From NCBI GenBank assembly GCA_964482795.1, contig CAYZZI010000009.1, positions 1 through 64,000 on the forward strand: DNA of 64,000 nt. The letters run 5' to 3'. The position numbers and the translations under genes are program-made. Within the stretch, counting starts at the first letter, position 1, and every line of letters begins with the position of its first letter. The notes under the pieces are model-generated. The model saw only the letters and a list, made by a program, of their open reading frames with translations, did not search any database and was not told where the DNA came from. The DNA is from UBA965 sp964482795 (GTDB taxonomy: Bacteria; Chloroflexota; Chloroflexia; Chloroflexales; Roseiflexaceae). This document shows, piece by piece, positions 33,836 to 42,254 of the stretch.

Positions 33836-35701
33836 TTAATCGACCGTGTATTCACCGTCAACGACATCGCCGTTTTCGTTCTTCTTGGGGCCTTTATCGC
33901 CAGCAGCTGTTGCCGATTGCGTGGCCTGACCCATCAACTGGGCCAAGGTCTCGCCATTCGACTTCATCGCATCGCTGTTCTCTTCAGCAATCGCTTGTCG
34001 CAAATCTGCAATCGCTTTACGAATTTGCTCCACCAAGCCAGCATCGAGGTTGGCTGCCATCTCGTTGACTGAACGCTCACTATCGTATGCCAAGCTATCT
34101 GAGCGATTCTTGAGTTCAATCATCTCGCGCTTGCGCATATCTTCTTCGGCGTGCACTGCCGCATCTTTGACCATGCGATCCACTTCTTCTTTGCTCAGAT
34201 TGGTGCTCGCAGTAATCGTGATGCGTTGCTCTTTGTTCGTCGCCTGATCCTTGGCCGACACATTCAAGATGCCATTGGCGTCAATATCAAAGGTCACTTC
34301 GATCTTCGGCATACCACGTGGTGCTGGTGGAATCCCCTCGAGACGAAAACGCCCAAGTGACATGTTATCGTTGGCTAGGTCACGCTCACCTTGCAAGATA
34401 TGGATGTCCACTGCCGTCTGGTTATCTGCGGCTGTCGAGAAAATCTCGCTCTTGCGGGTGGGAATGGTCGTGTTGCGCTCGATGAGGCGCGTCATCACAC
34501 CACCCAACGTCTCTAGACCGAGTGACAATGGCGTCACATCAAGCAACACCACGTCTTTGATCTCGCCACCCAACACACCCGCCTGGATAGCGGCACCAAT
34601 GGCAACGACTTCATCCGGGTTAACACTCTTGTTTGGCTCTTTGCCAGTCAACTTGCGCACCAACTCTTGCACAACCGGCATGCGGGTCGAACCACCGACC
34701 AACACGATTTCGTTGAGCTGATGAGCCTGCATGCCGGCATCCTTGAGCGCACGCTCAACTGGACCGCGCAATCGCTCAGTCAAACTCGCCGTCAATTGCT
34801 CAAACTTGGCGCGGCTGAGACGCATCTGCAAGTGCTTTGGACCACTCGCATCAGCGGTGATGAATGGCAAATTCAGCTCGGTCTCTGACATGCTCGACAA
34901 TTCGATTTTGGCCTTTTCAGCGGCTTCTTTGAGACGCTGCAATGCCTGTTGATCCTTGCCGAGATCGATGCCTTGATCCTTGCGGAACTCGTCAATCATC
35001 CAGCGTACTACCTGCTGGTCATAATCGTCACCGCCCAAGTGGGTATCACCATTGGTGGACTTGACCTCGACCACACCATCACCGACCTCAAGAATCGAGA
35101 CGTCAAATGTACCACCACCCAAGTCAAACACGAGAATGGTCTCGTCCTTCTTCTTGTCGAGGCCGTAGGCTAACGCGGCAGCCGTCGGCTCGTTGATGAT
35201 GCGCAATACCTCGAGACCGGCAATCTTACCGGCATCCTTGGTGGCTTGGCGCTGACTGTCATTGAAGTAGGCGGGTACCGTGATTACGGCCTGGCGAACT
35301 GGCTCGCCCAAATAGGCCTCAGCATCAGCTTTGAGCTTCTGCAAGACCATGGCTGAGATCTCTTGGGGTGCGTATTCGTTAAAGCTATGGCTTGAGAACA
35401 AGCGCACATCGTTGCGTGAACCGCGTGCAACCTTGTACGGCACCATCTCGCGCTCTTTTTCGATTTCACCATACATACGCCCAATGAAGCGCTTTATGGA
35501 ATAAAACGTATTCTCTGGGTTAACGGTAGCTTGGCGCTTGGCTGTCTGTCCTACCAAACGCTCGCCACTCTTAGTGAACGCCACAATGGATGGAGTCGTA
35601 CGGTTGCCCTCAGCACTTGGCACAACGACTGCGTCGCCACCCTCCATGACTGCCACACACGAATTCGTGGTGCCTAAGTCAATACCGATAATTCTACTCA
35701 T
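33836..35701 (-). CDS. dnaK: Chaperone protein DnaK (Hsp70)
   Basis: 621 residues. The ATPase domain opens MSRIIGIDLGTTNSCVAVME and has AVITVPAYFNDSQRQATKDA and IFDLGGGTFDVS-type motifs (here VFDLGGGTFDVSILEV). The peptide-binding domain follows after DVTPLSLGLETLGGV, and the acidic tail is KKNENGDVVDGEYTVD. ATG 35701 is clear; the frame is open to 35773. grpE and dnaJ are not adjacent. Its promoter has no CIRCE element (see upstream entry). Confidence 0.97.
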   Translation of the reverse strand: MSRIIGIDLGTTNSCVAVMEGGDAVVVPSAEGNRTTPSIVAFTKSGERLVGQTAKRQATVNPENTFYSIKRFIGRMYGEIEKEREMVPYKVARGSRNDVRLFSSHSFNEYAPQEISAMVLQKLKADAEAYLGEPVRQAVITVPAYFNDSQRQATKDAGKIAGLEVLRIINEPTAAALAYGLDKKKDETILVFDLGGGTFDVSILEVGDGVVEVKSTNGDTHLGGDDYDQQVVRWMIDEFRKDQGIDLGKDQQALQRLKEAAEKAKIELSSMSETELNLPFITADASGPKHLQMRLSRAKFEQLTASLTERLRGPVERALKDAGMQAHQLNEIVLVGGSTRMPVVQELVRKLTGKEPNKSVNPDEVVAIGAAIQAGVLGGEIKDVVLLDVTPLSLGLETLGGVMTRLIERNTTIPTRKSEIFSTAADNQTAVDIHILQGERDLANDNMSLGRFRLEGIPPAPRGMPKIEVTFDIDANGILNVSAKDQATNKEQRITITASTNLSKEEVDRMVKDAAVHAEEDMRKREMIELKNRSDSLAYDSERSVNEMAANLDAGLVEQIRKAIADLRQAIAEENSDAMKSNGETLAQLMGQATQSATAAGDKGPKKNENGDVVDGEYTVD

Positions 35702-35784
35702 GCTATTATCAATCCCTTTCTCATGATTACACAGGGTTTGGTCGCGTTGTGTCAGGTCAGAACGTAAGCACACAGTTCACAGCG

Positions 35785-35841
35785 ACGATGTAATCATCGT
35801 TCGAGTTGATTTTATTGTAATTGTTTAGCAGACAACTTCAA
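35785..35841 (-). promoter_or_regulatory. Promoter and 5' leader dyad of dnaK
   Basis: On the minus strand: TTGAAG (35841-35836), 16-base spacer, TACAAT (35819-35814). Just downstream is ACGATG/CATCGT around TAAT (35785-35800). The HrcA operator (TTAGCACTC with GAGTGCTAA) is not present in the region. Confidence 0.6.
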
Positions 35842-35908
35842 TAGAAATATCGTTAGAAATGTGTATGAGTAGTATTGACATACCTATTCGCAAATCGTCA
35901 ACAAATCT

Positions 35909-35916
35909 GCTATAAT
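35909..35916 (+). promoter_or_regulatory. Extended -10 promoter of bL25
   Basis: TGCTATAAT (35908-35916). TTGACA at 35875-35880 is 30 bases away, too far to act as its -35. Confidence 0.55.
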
Positions 35917-35981
35917 CCCATCTTGTGCCGGGAATGTCCCATAGCAGCACATGCGAAGGTACTGACACAAGGAGTTGTATC

Positions 35982-36269
35982 ATGGCAATCGACATCAAAT
36001 TGCAGTTGCGCACCATCACCGGTAAAAAGGTCAAATCATTGCGCAACGAAGGCATTCTGCCAGCCACCGTGTATGGCAAGGGTATGGAGCCAATCAACGT
36101 TCAAACAAATGCTCGTGAGTTCGGTCCGTTGTTCAAGGCTGCCGGTCGCAGCACTGACGTGACGTTGCACATCGATGGTCACAAGCCAATGACTGCCAAC
36201 ATTCACACGTTCCAGCGCCATCCGGTCAGTCGCGCCGTCATTCACGTAGACTTCGTCGTAAAGAGCTAA
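35982..36269 (+). CDS. rplY: Ribosomal protein bL25 (short form)
   Basis: 95 residues, the short single-domain form that binds 5S rRNA, without the C-terminal CTC extension. Motifs: KKVKSLRNEGILPATVYGKG near residue 18 and HTFQRHPVSRAVIHVDFV at the end. AAGGAG lies 7 bases before ATG 35982. Monocistronic, with a 16-bp hairpin behind it. Confidence 0.92.
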   Translation: MAIDIKLQLRTITGKKVKSLRNEGILPATVYGKGMEPINVQTNAREFGPLFKAAGRSTDVTLHIDGHKPMTANIHTFQRHPVSRAVIHVDFVVKS

Positions 36270-36294
36270 TTCGCCACAACGACCACAACAATCA

Positions 36295-36330
36295 ACTGCA
36301 TCGCCGCGACACATGTCGCGGCGATGCAGT
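36295..36330 (+). terminator. 16-bp perfect hairpin after bL25, no U-tract
   Basis: Arms 36295-36310 and 36315-36330, loop ACAT. It lies between bL25 and the convergent small-peptide unit. Confidence 0.7.
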
Positions 36331-36360
36331 TTGTACGTATGATGCGACGCAAATAACTAC

Positions 36361-36385
36361 AGCCACAGGGATGAACCCTGTGGCT
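36361..36385 (-). terminator. 10-bp hairpin ending the small-peptide transcript
   Basis: AGCCACAGGG (36361-36370) pairs with CCCTGTGGCT (36376-36385). Located 30 bases after the stop codon at 36415. Confidence 0.6.
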
Positions 36386-36414
36386 GTGGAGGATCGGGCA
36401 CTACCGAACGGTGA

Positions 36415-36465
36415 CTAGCGGGCCACCACTGCGGCAGCACCCATGCGCTTGTGACTACAACCCAT
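36415..36465 (-). CDS. 16-residue peptide with consensus translation signals
   Basis: The reading frame MGCSHKRMGAAAVVAR is preceded by TAAAGGAGGTGG (36482-36471), a ten-base match to the anti-Shine-Dalgarno, 8 bases before the ATG. A near-consensus promoter lies about 50 bases upstream of the ATG. The next genes on both sides are on the other strand, so it is a transcription unit of its own. The peptide is basic in its first half, with Cys, His and Lys-Arg, and hydrophobic in its second half. I do not recognise it. It may be a functional micropeptide or the coding part of a small RNA. Confidence 0.65.
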   Translation of the reverse strand: MGCSHKRMGAAAVVAR

Positions 36466-36520
36466 GAGCACCACCTCCTTTATGCCTGGACGGCAAGAAT
36501 GCAAAAAGAATCCTACTAAG

Positions 36521-36549
36521 AATATACCGACATCTCAAAATCTTGTCAA
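36521..36549 (-). promoter_or_regulatory. Near-consensus promoter of the 16-residue peptide
   Basis: On the minus strand: TTGACA (36549-36544), 17-base spacer, TATATT (36526-36521). Predicted start of transcription near 36514. Confidence 0.85.
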
Positions 36550-36578
36550 GTGGCAAATCACGGGTCAATCACAGACGG

Positions 36579-36584
36579 TATAAT
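36579..36584 (+). promoter_or_regulatory. Candidate -10 of glpK
   Basis: TATAAT, 42 bases before the glpK start, with no convincing -35. It is divergent from the small-peptide promoter. Confidence 0.45.
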
Positions 36585-36625
36585 GGTGTGAGAAGAGAGC
36601 CACACAACCAGCAGGAGCCTGCGCC

Positions 36626-38125
36626 ATGCGCCAATTCATACTTGCTATTGACCAGGGCACTACCAGCACACGTTGCATGATTTTCGACCAGAGTAGTCAG
36701 ATAATGGGTGTCGCACAACACGAGCATGCACAAATCTACCCACAACCCGGTTGGGTCGAGCATGACCCTGACGAAATTTGGCAACGAACACAACAAGTGA
36801 TTGTCGGCGCACTTGCCGCCGCAAAGTTGACACACAACGATATCGCCGCCATCGGCATTACCAATCAACGTGAAACAACCGTGGTGTGGAACAAACGCAC
36901 TGGCCGGCCCTACGCTAACGCTATCGTGTGGCAAGATATGCGCACGGATGCACTCTGCCGAGAACTAGGCGAGACTGCCGGCGCAGATCGCTTTCGTAGT
37001 CGCACTGGCTTGCCACTTGCCACCTACTTTGCTGGTCCAAAACTGATGTGGCTCCTACGCACGATTCCTGGTCTTCGTGAAGATGCCGAGTCCGGTGAAG
37101 CACTCTTCGGCACCATCGACACCTTTCTTATTTGGCATCTCACTGGCGGTGTGCATGGTGGCATTCACGTCACCGATGTAACCAACGCAGGACGCACCTT
37201 GATGATGAATTTGGCGACTCTTAACTGGGATGACGAAATCGTATCAGTCATGGATGTCCCGCGCCAGATGCTCCCAACAATTCGCTCATCGAGTGAAGTC
37301 TACGGCACCGCCACCGGGCTACTAGCTGGTGTCCCCGTTGCAGGCGCACTCGGTGACCAACATGCTGCGCTGGTCGGACAAGCATGTACCGCTCCCGGCG
37401 ATGCCAAGAACACGTACGGTACGGGGTGCTTCATGCTGTTGAATACGGGAACCACGATTGTGCCATCAAATCATGGGTTGTTGACCACCATGGCCTATAA
37501 GTTCGGCGATCAACCTGCCGTCTATGCCCTCGAGGGATCGATTGCCATCGCAGGTGCATTAATCCAGTGGCTCCGCGATAATTTGGGAATCATCGCCAAG
37601 AGTAGCGATGTTGAATCACTAGCTGCCAGTGTCCCTGATAACGGTGGTGCAGTCATAGTACCCGCCTTCTCCGGATTATTTGCCCCGCACTGGCGGAGTG
37701 ATGCACGTGGCGTCATAACCGGTCTTACCCGGTATGTCACAAAGGCGCACATTGCACGTGCAGCGCTTGAGGCTGTGGCGTGGCAAACGCGAGAAGTGCT
37801 TGATGCAATGGAACAAGATAGCGGTGTACGCCTCAATCAGTTGAAAGTTGACGGTGGAATGACCGTGAATAATTTGCTCATGCAGTTCCAAAGCGACGTC
37901 GTCGGAGTGCCAGTTATTCGTCCAGTCATCAACGAAACAACAGCGCTCGGTGCTGCCTATGCTGCCGGCATTGCGGTGGGCGTGTGGCGGGATTTCAGCG
38001 ATGTCAGTGCAAACTGGCGCGAAGAACAACGTTGGCTCCCCAACATGGATCAAGATACGCGTGCCGCACAATATGCACTCTGGAAAAAAGCCGTGTCCCG
38101 CACACTGCATTGGATTGAGGAATAA
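36626..38125 (+). CDS. glpK: Glycerol kinase
   Basis: 499 residues, FGGY-family sugar kinase making glycerol-3-phosphate from glycerol and ATP. Motifs: LAIDQGTTSTRCMIFD, QHEHAQIYPQPGWVEHDP, GITNQRETTVVWNK, DGGMTVNNLLMQFQSD (FGGY signature region) and TTALGAAYAAG. AGGAG lies upstream of ATG 36626. glpF and glpD are not adjacent. The next gene starts 3 bases after its stop, so glpK and the SMP-30 lactonase form an operon. Confidence 0.96.
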   Translation: MRQFILAIDQGTTSTRCMIFDQSSQIMGVAQHEHAQIYPQPGWVEHDPDEIWQRTQQVIVGALAAAKLTHNDIAAIGITNQRETTVVWNKRTGRPYANAIVWQDMRTDALCRELGETAGADRFRSRTGLPLATYFAGPKLMWLLRTIPGLREDAESGEALFGTIDTFLIWHLTGGVHGGIHVTDVTNAGRTLMMNLATLNWDDEIVSVMDVPRQMLPTIRSSSEVYGTATGLLAGVPVAGALGDQHAALVGQACTAPGDAKNTYGTGCFMLLNTGTTIVPSNHGLLTTMAYKFGDQPAVYALEGSIAIAGALIQWLRDNLGIIAKSSDVESLAASVPDNGGAVIVPAFSGLFAPHWRSDARGVITGLTRYVTKAHIARAALEAVAWQTREVLDAMEQDSGVRLNQLKVDGGMTVNNLLMQFQSDVVGVPVIRPVINETTALGAAYAAGIAVGVWRDFSDVSANWREEQRWLPNMDQDTRAAQYALWKKAVSRTLHWIEE

Positions 38126-38128
38126 TCA

Positions 38129-38968
38129 ATGAAACTCCGCACGTTGTTTGAAGGCGGCAACCCTGAACGCATTGCTACCGGTTTCATTTTCACAGAAGGA
38201 CCAGTGTGGTGCGATGGTGTATTGCGCTTCTCTGATATTCCTGGCAATTGCATCTACCAGTGGTCACCCGACCAAGGAGTCCAGCGTTGGCGTAATCCAA
38301 GTGGGAACTCAAACGGACTAACTCGCGATCGCCACGGCTATCTGGTCGCCTGTGAACACGGTAATCGGCGCGTGAGTCGGACCGATGCACACGGCACGCC
38401 ACAGACAATCGTTGACCGCTATAACGGGATGCGCCTCAATAGCCCCAATGACGTGGTGGTGCGCGCTGATGGTGTAATCTTCTTTACTGATCCACCATAT
38501 GGCATTGATGAATCACAACGTGAACAACCGCTCAATGGCGTCTATGCCGTGCACCCTGATGGCACCATGCTCCTGATTGGCACTGACTTTGATCGGCCAA
38601 ATGGTCTCGCCTTTGCACCCGACGAAAAGACGCTCTATATCGGCGATTCACGACGTCGCCACGTGCGTGCCTTTGATGTTGCATCAGATGGACGCCTGAA
38701 TAATAGTCGTATCCTGTGTGACATGAATCATCCACAACCCGGTTCTCCTGATGGGATGAAGGTCGATGAAATGGGGCACCTGTATGTGACGGGAGCTACC
38801 GGCATCTGGGTATTTGAACCAAATGGCACGTGCCTTGGCGTCATTGCGATGCCCGAACTACCGAGTAACTGTGCATGGGGTGATGCTGATCGCAAAACGC
38901 TCTACATCACGGCGCGCACTTCCGTCTATCGTATTCGCACAACTATTCCTGGTGTTTCTGTCGTATAA
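38129..38968 (+). CDS. SMP-30/gluconolactonase family protein
   Basis: 279 residues, six-bladed beta-propeller of the SMP-30 (regucalcin / gluconolactonase / LRE) family. The metal-binding Glu is in TGFIFTEGPVWCDGVLRFSDIPG; later ligands are in NSPNDVVVRADGVIFFTDPPYG and GSPDGMKVDEMGHLYVT. Such enzymes open sugar lactones. It overlaps nothing but is only 3 bases after glpK, with GAGG inside the end of glpK as ribosome binding site. A lactone linked to glycerol use is not a known pathway, so the real substrate is open. Confidence 0.88.
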   Translation: MKLRTLFEGGNPERIATGFIFTEGPVWCDGVLRFSDIPGNCIYQWSPDQGVQRWRNPSGNSNGLTRDRHGYLVACEHGNRRVSRTDAHGTPQTIVDRYNGMRLNSPNDVVVRADGVIFFTDPPYGIDESQREQPLNGVYAVHPDGTMLLIGTDFDRPNGLAFAPDEKTLYIGDSRRRHVRAFDVASDGRLNNSRILCDMNHPQPGSPDGMKVDEMGHLYVTGATGIWVFEPNGTCLGVIAMPELPSNCAWGDADRKTLYITARTSVYRIRTTIPGVSVV

Positions 38969-39000
38969 ATTACAGTCGTATTATCAAAGAGAGTGTGTGC

Positions 39001-40893
39001 GTGACAAATTACGCAGTGCCACAACGGATTGGCAATTATCAACTCGAACGCAGAATTGGCAGTGGTGCCGTCTCACGGGTATGGTTAGGGCGTCATCGCA
39101 CCCTCGCCCATCGCCTCTGCGCCATCAAACTCACACAGAGTACTCATCTACATGAGCTTGAATTGTTCAATCAAGAAGCTGCCATATTGAGTCGACTTGA
39201 TCATCCAGGTATTCCCCAAATCTATGATCACGGCTACGCAGCCCCTTTTCACTACATGGTGCTCGAATACATCAATGGATCGAATGTACGACAGTTACTA
39301 CAGCTTAAACGCTCCCTCGGCATTGAACAAAGCGTGCATATTGGTCAATCGGTCGCAGAGATTCTCGATTATTTGCACAAACAAAGTGTGATTCATCGTG
39401 ATGTCAACCCCAATAACATCCTCGTTGAGCGGGATACAAACCGCGTATTCTTGATTGATTACGGTACTGCGCACGACAAGATTAGTAGTGGTACTCGTCT
39501 ACAACTGACCAGTGTAGGAACACCCGGGTATATTGCACCTGAGCAAATTGCGAGTCCGCACAACGCCACCTACCAATCAGACACGTATAGTCTTGGGTGC
39601 CTCTTTTTTGAAATGCTTGTCGGTGATACACCCTGGGATACAGATACTGAGACAGTCGTGGTGCCATCTCTCAAAGAGCGCGGCGGCGACAATTTACCTG
39701 CCGATTTGGACGATATCTTTCAACGCATGCTTGCACATGATGCTACGCATCGCCCGAGCAGTACATTGGAGAGTTTCAAAGACGTGCAGCGCATCATTGA
39801 GCGCCATTCAGCAATTACCGTCACTGCTGTTGCTGAACCAACAGCTGAAGAACAAGCACTTGCGTCAACAGCCGCACATCCAGTTGAACACACATTAGCC
39901 ATAGACATTGACCAAAAGCAACTCGAACGCTGTCGGGAACAAATGCGGGAGCAAGCCAACCACTCAACTATCGCCGATGTGCTGAATATCTGGGGGGCCG
40001 TCAATCCGTGGCGACAACCGTTGTTGGGCCGATTAGCGCGCATCCAAACCGCCACGAGTCGGAACGTATATTTCTACACCATGACGGTCGTTCAAGAGAC
40101 TCGCACTCCTCCCCAAATTGTCCTCGTCTCAAATCTTGATGAACAGTTCGAGGCTGATGCGCCTTCTTCGAACCCTATCGATCGTTGGAGTATCCCGCTC
40201 CCGCCCATCCACACCATGACACAGCCGGTGATGAATGGACAGGTCGTTGTGCCCGGCAGTCGGGTTGTAACAACGTGTACGCGGTGTACCGGCGGTAAAC
40301 GTAACTGTGCCATATGTCAAGGCAGGACGACCATCGAATCAAATGGCACCATCACACCATGCGTGACCTGCAATGGACGAGGAACAATCACATGTGATGA
40401 GTGCAATGGGAGTAGTACAGTGCGCCAACAACATGTCGTTTATTGGCGACGTCAACGCATCACCTACAAAAATCACGATGAAACCGGCACCATTCCAGCT
40501 GACTGGATGACCCAAGAGTGCCAGGCCATAGAAATTTATCGTGCCCAAGAACAAATGGGGATGCGCCCCGAATGGAAGTTGATTCCTCAACTCGCACATC
40601 TCATCGATGACGCACGCTCACAACATCTTGGCGACAGTCGAATCATGCAGAGTGAAGTCGTAATCACTGCGATTCCTGTCACTGAGTTCAGCTTCGAAGT
40701 CGGCGAAGCCCAACGCTGGCAATCGCCATTTCTCAACCAAAACACCAACGAGATCATCCACCATCGGTGGTCATTAGTTGGCTTTGAAAACAAACTACCA
40801 CCGAATCGGCGCTGGCTTGATTGGCGCATCATCACACTCATCAGTTTGTCAGGATTCTGTTTTATACTGCTCCTTGCACACGTGCTTCGCTAG
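39001..40893 (+). CDS. Ser/Thr protein kinase fused to a DnaJ-type zinc finger, tail-anchored
   Basis: 630 residues. Residues about 12-270 are a Hanks-type kinase: IGSGAVSRVWLG (glycine loop), LCAIKLTQ (Lys), VIHRDVNPNNILV (catalytic loop), LIDYG in place of DFG, and GYIAPEQ. A linker and a region of unknown fold follow. Residues about 425-470 carry four evenly spaced CxxCxG motifs (CTRCTGG, CAICQGR, CVTCNGR, CDECNGS), the pattern of the DnaJ cysteine-rich zinc domain. There is no J domain. A last helix (SLSGFCFILLLAHVL) can anchor the protein by its C-terminus. GTG 39001 is preferred over 38995 because AAAGAGAG is 7 bases upstream. Substrates unknown. Confidence 0.85.
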   Translation: MTNYAVPQRIGNYQLERRIGSGAVSRVWLGRHRTLAHRLCAIKLTQSTHLHELELFNQEAAILSRLDHPGIPQIYDHGYAAPFHYMVLEYINGSNVRQLLQLKRSLGIEQSVHIGQSVAEILDYLHKQSVIHRDVNPNNILVERDTNRVFLIDYGTAHDKISSGTRLQLTSVGTPGYIAPEQIASPHNATYQSDTYSLGCLFFEMLVGDTPWDTDTETVVVPSLKERGGDNLPADLDDIFQRMLAHDATHRPSSTLESFKDVQRIIERHSAITVTAVAEPTAEEQALASTAAHPVEHTLAIDIDQKQLERCREQMREQANHSTIADVLNIWGAVNPWRQPLLGRLARIQTATSRNVYFYTMTVVQETRTPPQIVLVSNLDEQFEADAPSSNPIDRWSIPLPPIHTMTQPVMNGQVVVPGSRVVTTCTRCTGGKRNCAICQGRTTIESNGTITPCVTCNGRGTITCDECNGSSTVRQQHVVYWRRQRITYKNHDETGTIPADWMTQECQAIEIYRAQEQMGMRPEWKLIPQLAHLIDDARSQHLGDSRIMQSEVVITAIPVTEFSFEVGEAQRWQSPFLNQNTNEIIHHRWSLVGFENKLPPNRRWLDWRIITLISLSGFCFILLLAHVLR

Positions 40894-40988
40894 TATGTTC
40901 GGCAGTTTGTGTGCATCTGTGGGTTGATGTCATGCGTAGTATCGATATATGTAGCGTCAATCGACGAGTGTGGTAGTGGAGTTATGTC

Positions 40989-42254
40989 ATGCGCGTGGCA
41001 ATGTTAAGTGTTCATACAAGTCCATTAGCAGGATTAGGCGGCAAAGAAGCAGGCGGCATGAACGTCTACGTGCGCGAACTCAGTCGTGAGCTCGGTCGTC
41101 GTGGCGTTTTCGTCGATATATTTACGCGCAGTCAGTCAGCCGATAGTGCGCTGGTTACGCATGTCGAACGCAACGTCACGCTGATTACACTGCCTGCCGG
41201 CCCACGTACCCCCTACGACAAAAATCGCATCCTCGACCACATGGATGAGTTTGTTGCTGGTATTATGGCGTATACACGACACAACAATCACACATATGAC
41301 GTCATCCACAGTCATTATTTTGTGTCGGGAATCATTGCCCTCCAGCTCCGAGAGCAGCTTCATGCACCCGTTGTGCACATGTTCCATACACTTGGCGCCA
41401 TGAAAAACGCCGTTGCTCGCAGCGATGAAGAACGCGAAACTGGCCAACGCATCGCCCTTGAAGGCGAAATTATGCGCAAAGCCGATAGCATCATCGCAGC
41501 AACGACACTCGATATGAGCCAGATGGTCTGGCACTACGATGCCAATCCTGATGCCATTCGCGTGATACCGTGTGGCGTCGATCTCCACCGCTTCCAACCA
41601 CATGATATGGCCGAAGCGCGCTCAATACTCGGTCTTCCCAACCTCCCAACGCCACTGGTCTTGTTGATTGGGCGCATTGAACCACTCAAGGGTATTGACG
41701 CGCTCATCCGTGCCGTGGCACAAGTACGCCAACACCACCCTGAGTTGGCCGCACTCGAGGCGATTGTGGTAGGTGGAGCGAGCGACCAACAACCCGAACA
41801 GTGGAACAGTGAACAGCAACGACTCAATAACCTGCGCCACCAGCTCGGCATTGCCGAGGCCATCACGTTCGTCGGTGCGCGACCACAAAGTCAACTCTCG
41901 CTCTATCACGCAGCGGCAAACGTTGTGACGATGCCATCACACTATGAATCGTTCGGCATGGCCGCCCTCGAAGCAATGGCCAGTGGTCGCCCTGTCATTG
42001 CGACCAATGCCGGAGGTCCTGCGACCATTATTCACCATGGCGTTGATGGCCTACTGACGACACCGGATGATTCATCCGAACTAGCGTCACACATCGCATA
42101 CATCCTCAATCAACCGAGCACAGCCCATCAAATGGGGCTGGCAGCACGACAGCGCGCGGAGCGCTACGGCTGGAGTAACATCGGTTGTGACATTCTCGAC
42201 ATCTATCGCGCCGTACTCCGCCAGCAAAGGGAATCCACGCACGCATGCGCCTAG
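40989..42254 (+). CDS. Glycosyltransferase family 4 (MshA / sucrose-phosphate-synthase-like)
   Basis: 421 residues, GT-B fold. The N-terminus MRVAMLSVHTSPLAGLGGKE followed by AGGMNVYVRELSRELG is the MshA / sucrose-synthase-type donor-acceptor motif. The C-terminal nucleotide-sugar site has LLIGRIEPLKGIDALI and MPSHYESFGMAALEAMASGRPVIATNAGG with the E-x7-E pattern. It retains configuration and uses a UDP- or GDP-sugar. The acceptor is not clear; MshA itself needs other mycothiol genes, which are not here. Its end overlaps the serine hydrolase gene by 10 bases. Confidence 0.88.
   Translation: MRVAMLSVHTSPLAGLGGKEAGGMNVYVRELSRELGRRGVFVDIFTRSQSADSALVTHVERNVTLITLPAGPRTPYDKNRILDHMDEFVAGIMAYTRHNNHTYDVIHSHYFVSGIIALQLREQLHAPVVHMFHTLGAMKNAVARSDEERETGQRIALEGEIMRKADSIIAATTLDMSQMVWHYDANPDAIRVIPCGVDLHRFQPHDMAEARSILGLPNLPTPLVLLIGRIEPLKGIDALIRAVAQVRQHHPELAALEAIVVGGASDQQPEQWNSEQQRLNNLRHQLGIAEAITFVGARPQSQLSLYHAAANVVTMPSHYESFGMAALEAMASGRPVIATNAGGPATIIHHGVDGLLTTPDDSSELASHIAYILNQPSTAHQMGLAARQRAERYGWSNIGCDILDIYRAVLRQQRESTHACA

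Noticed and set aside
35702..35924. CIRCE/HrcA operator for dnaK
   Set aside because: The TTAGCACTC/GAGTGCTAA pair is not present; only a shorter unrelated dyad is seen.
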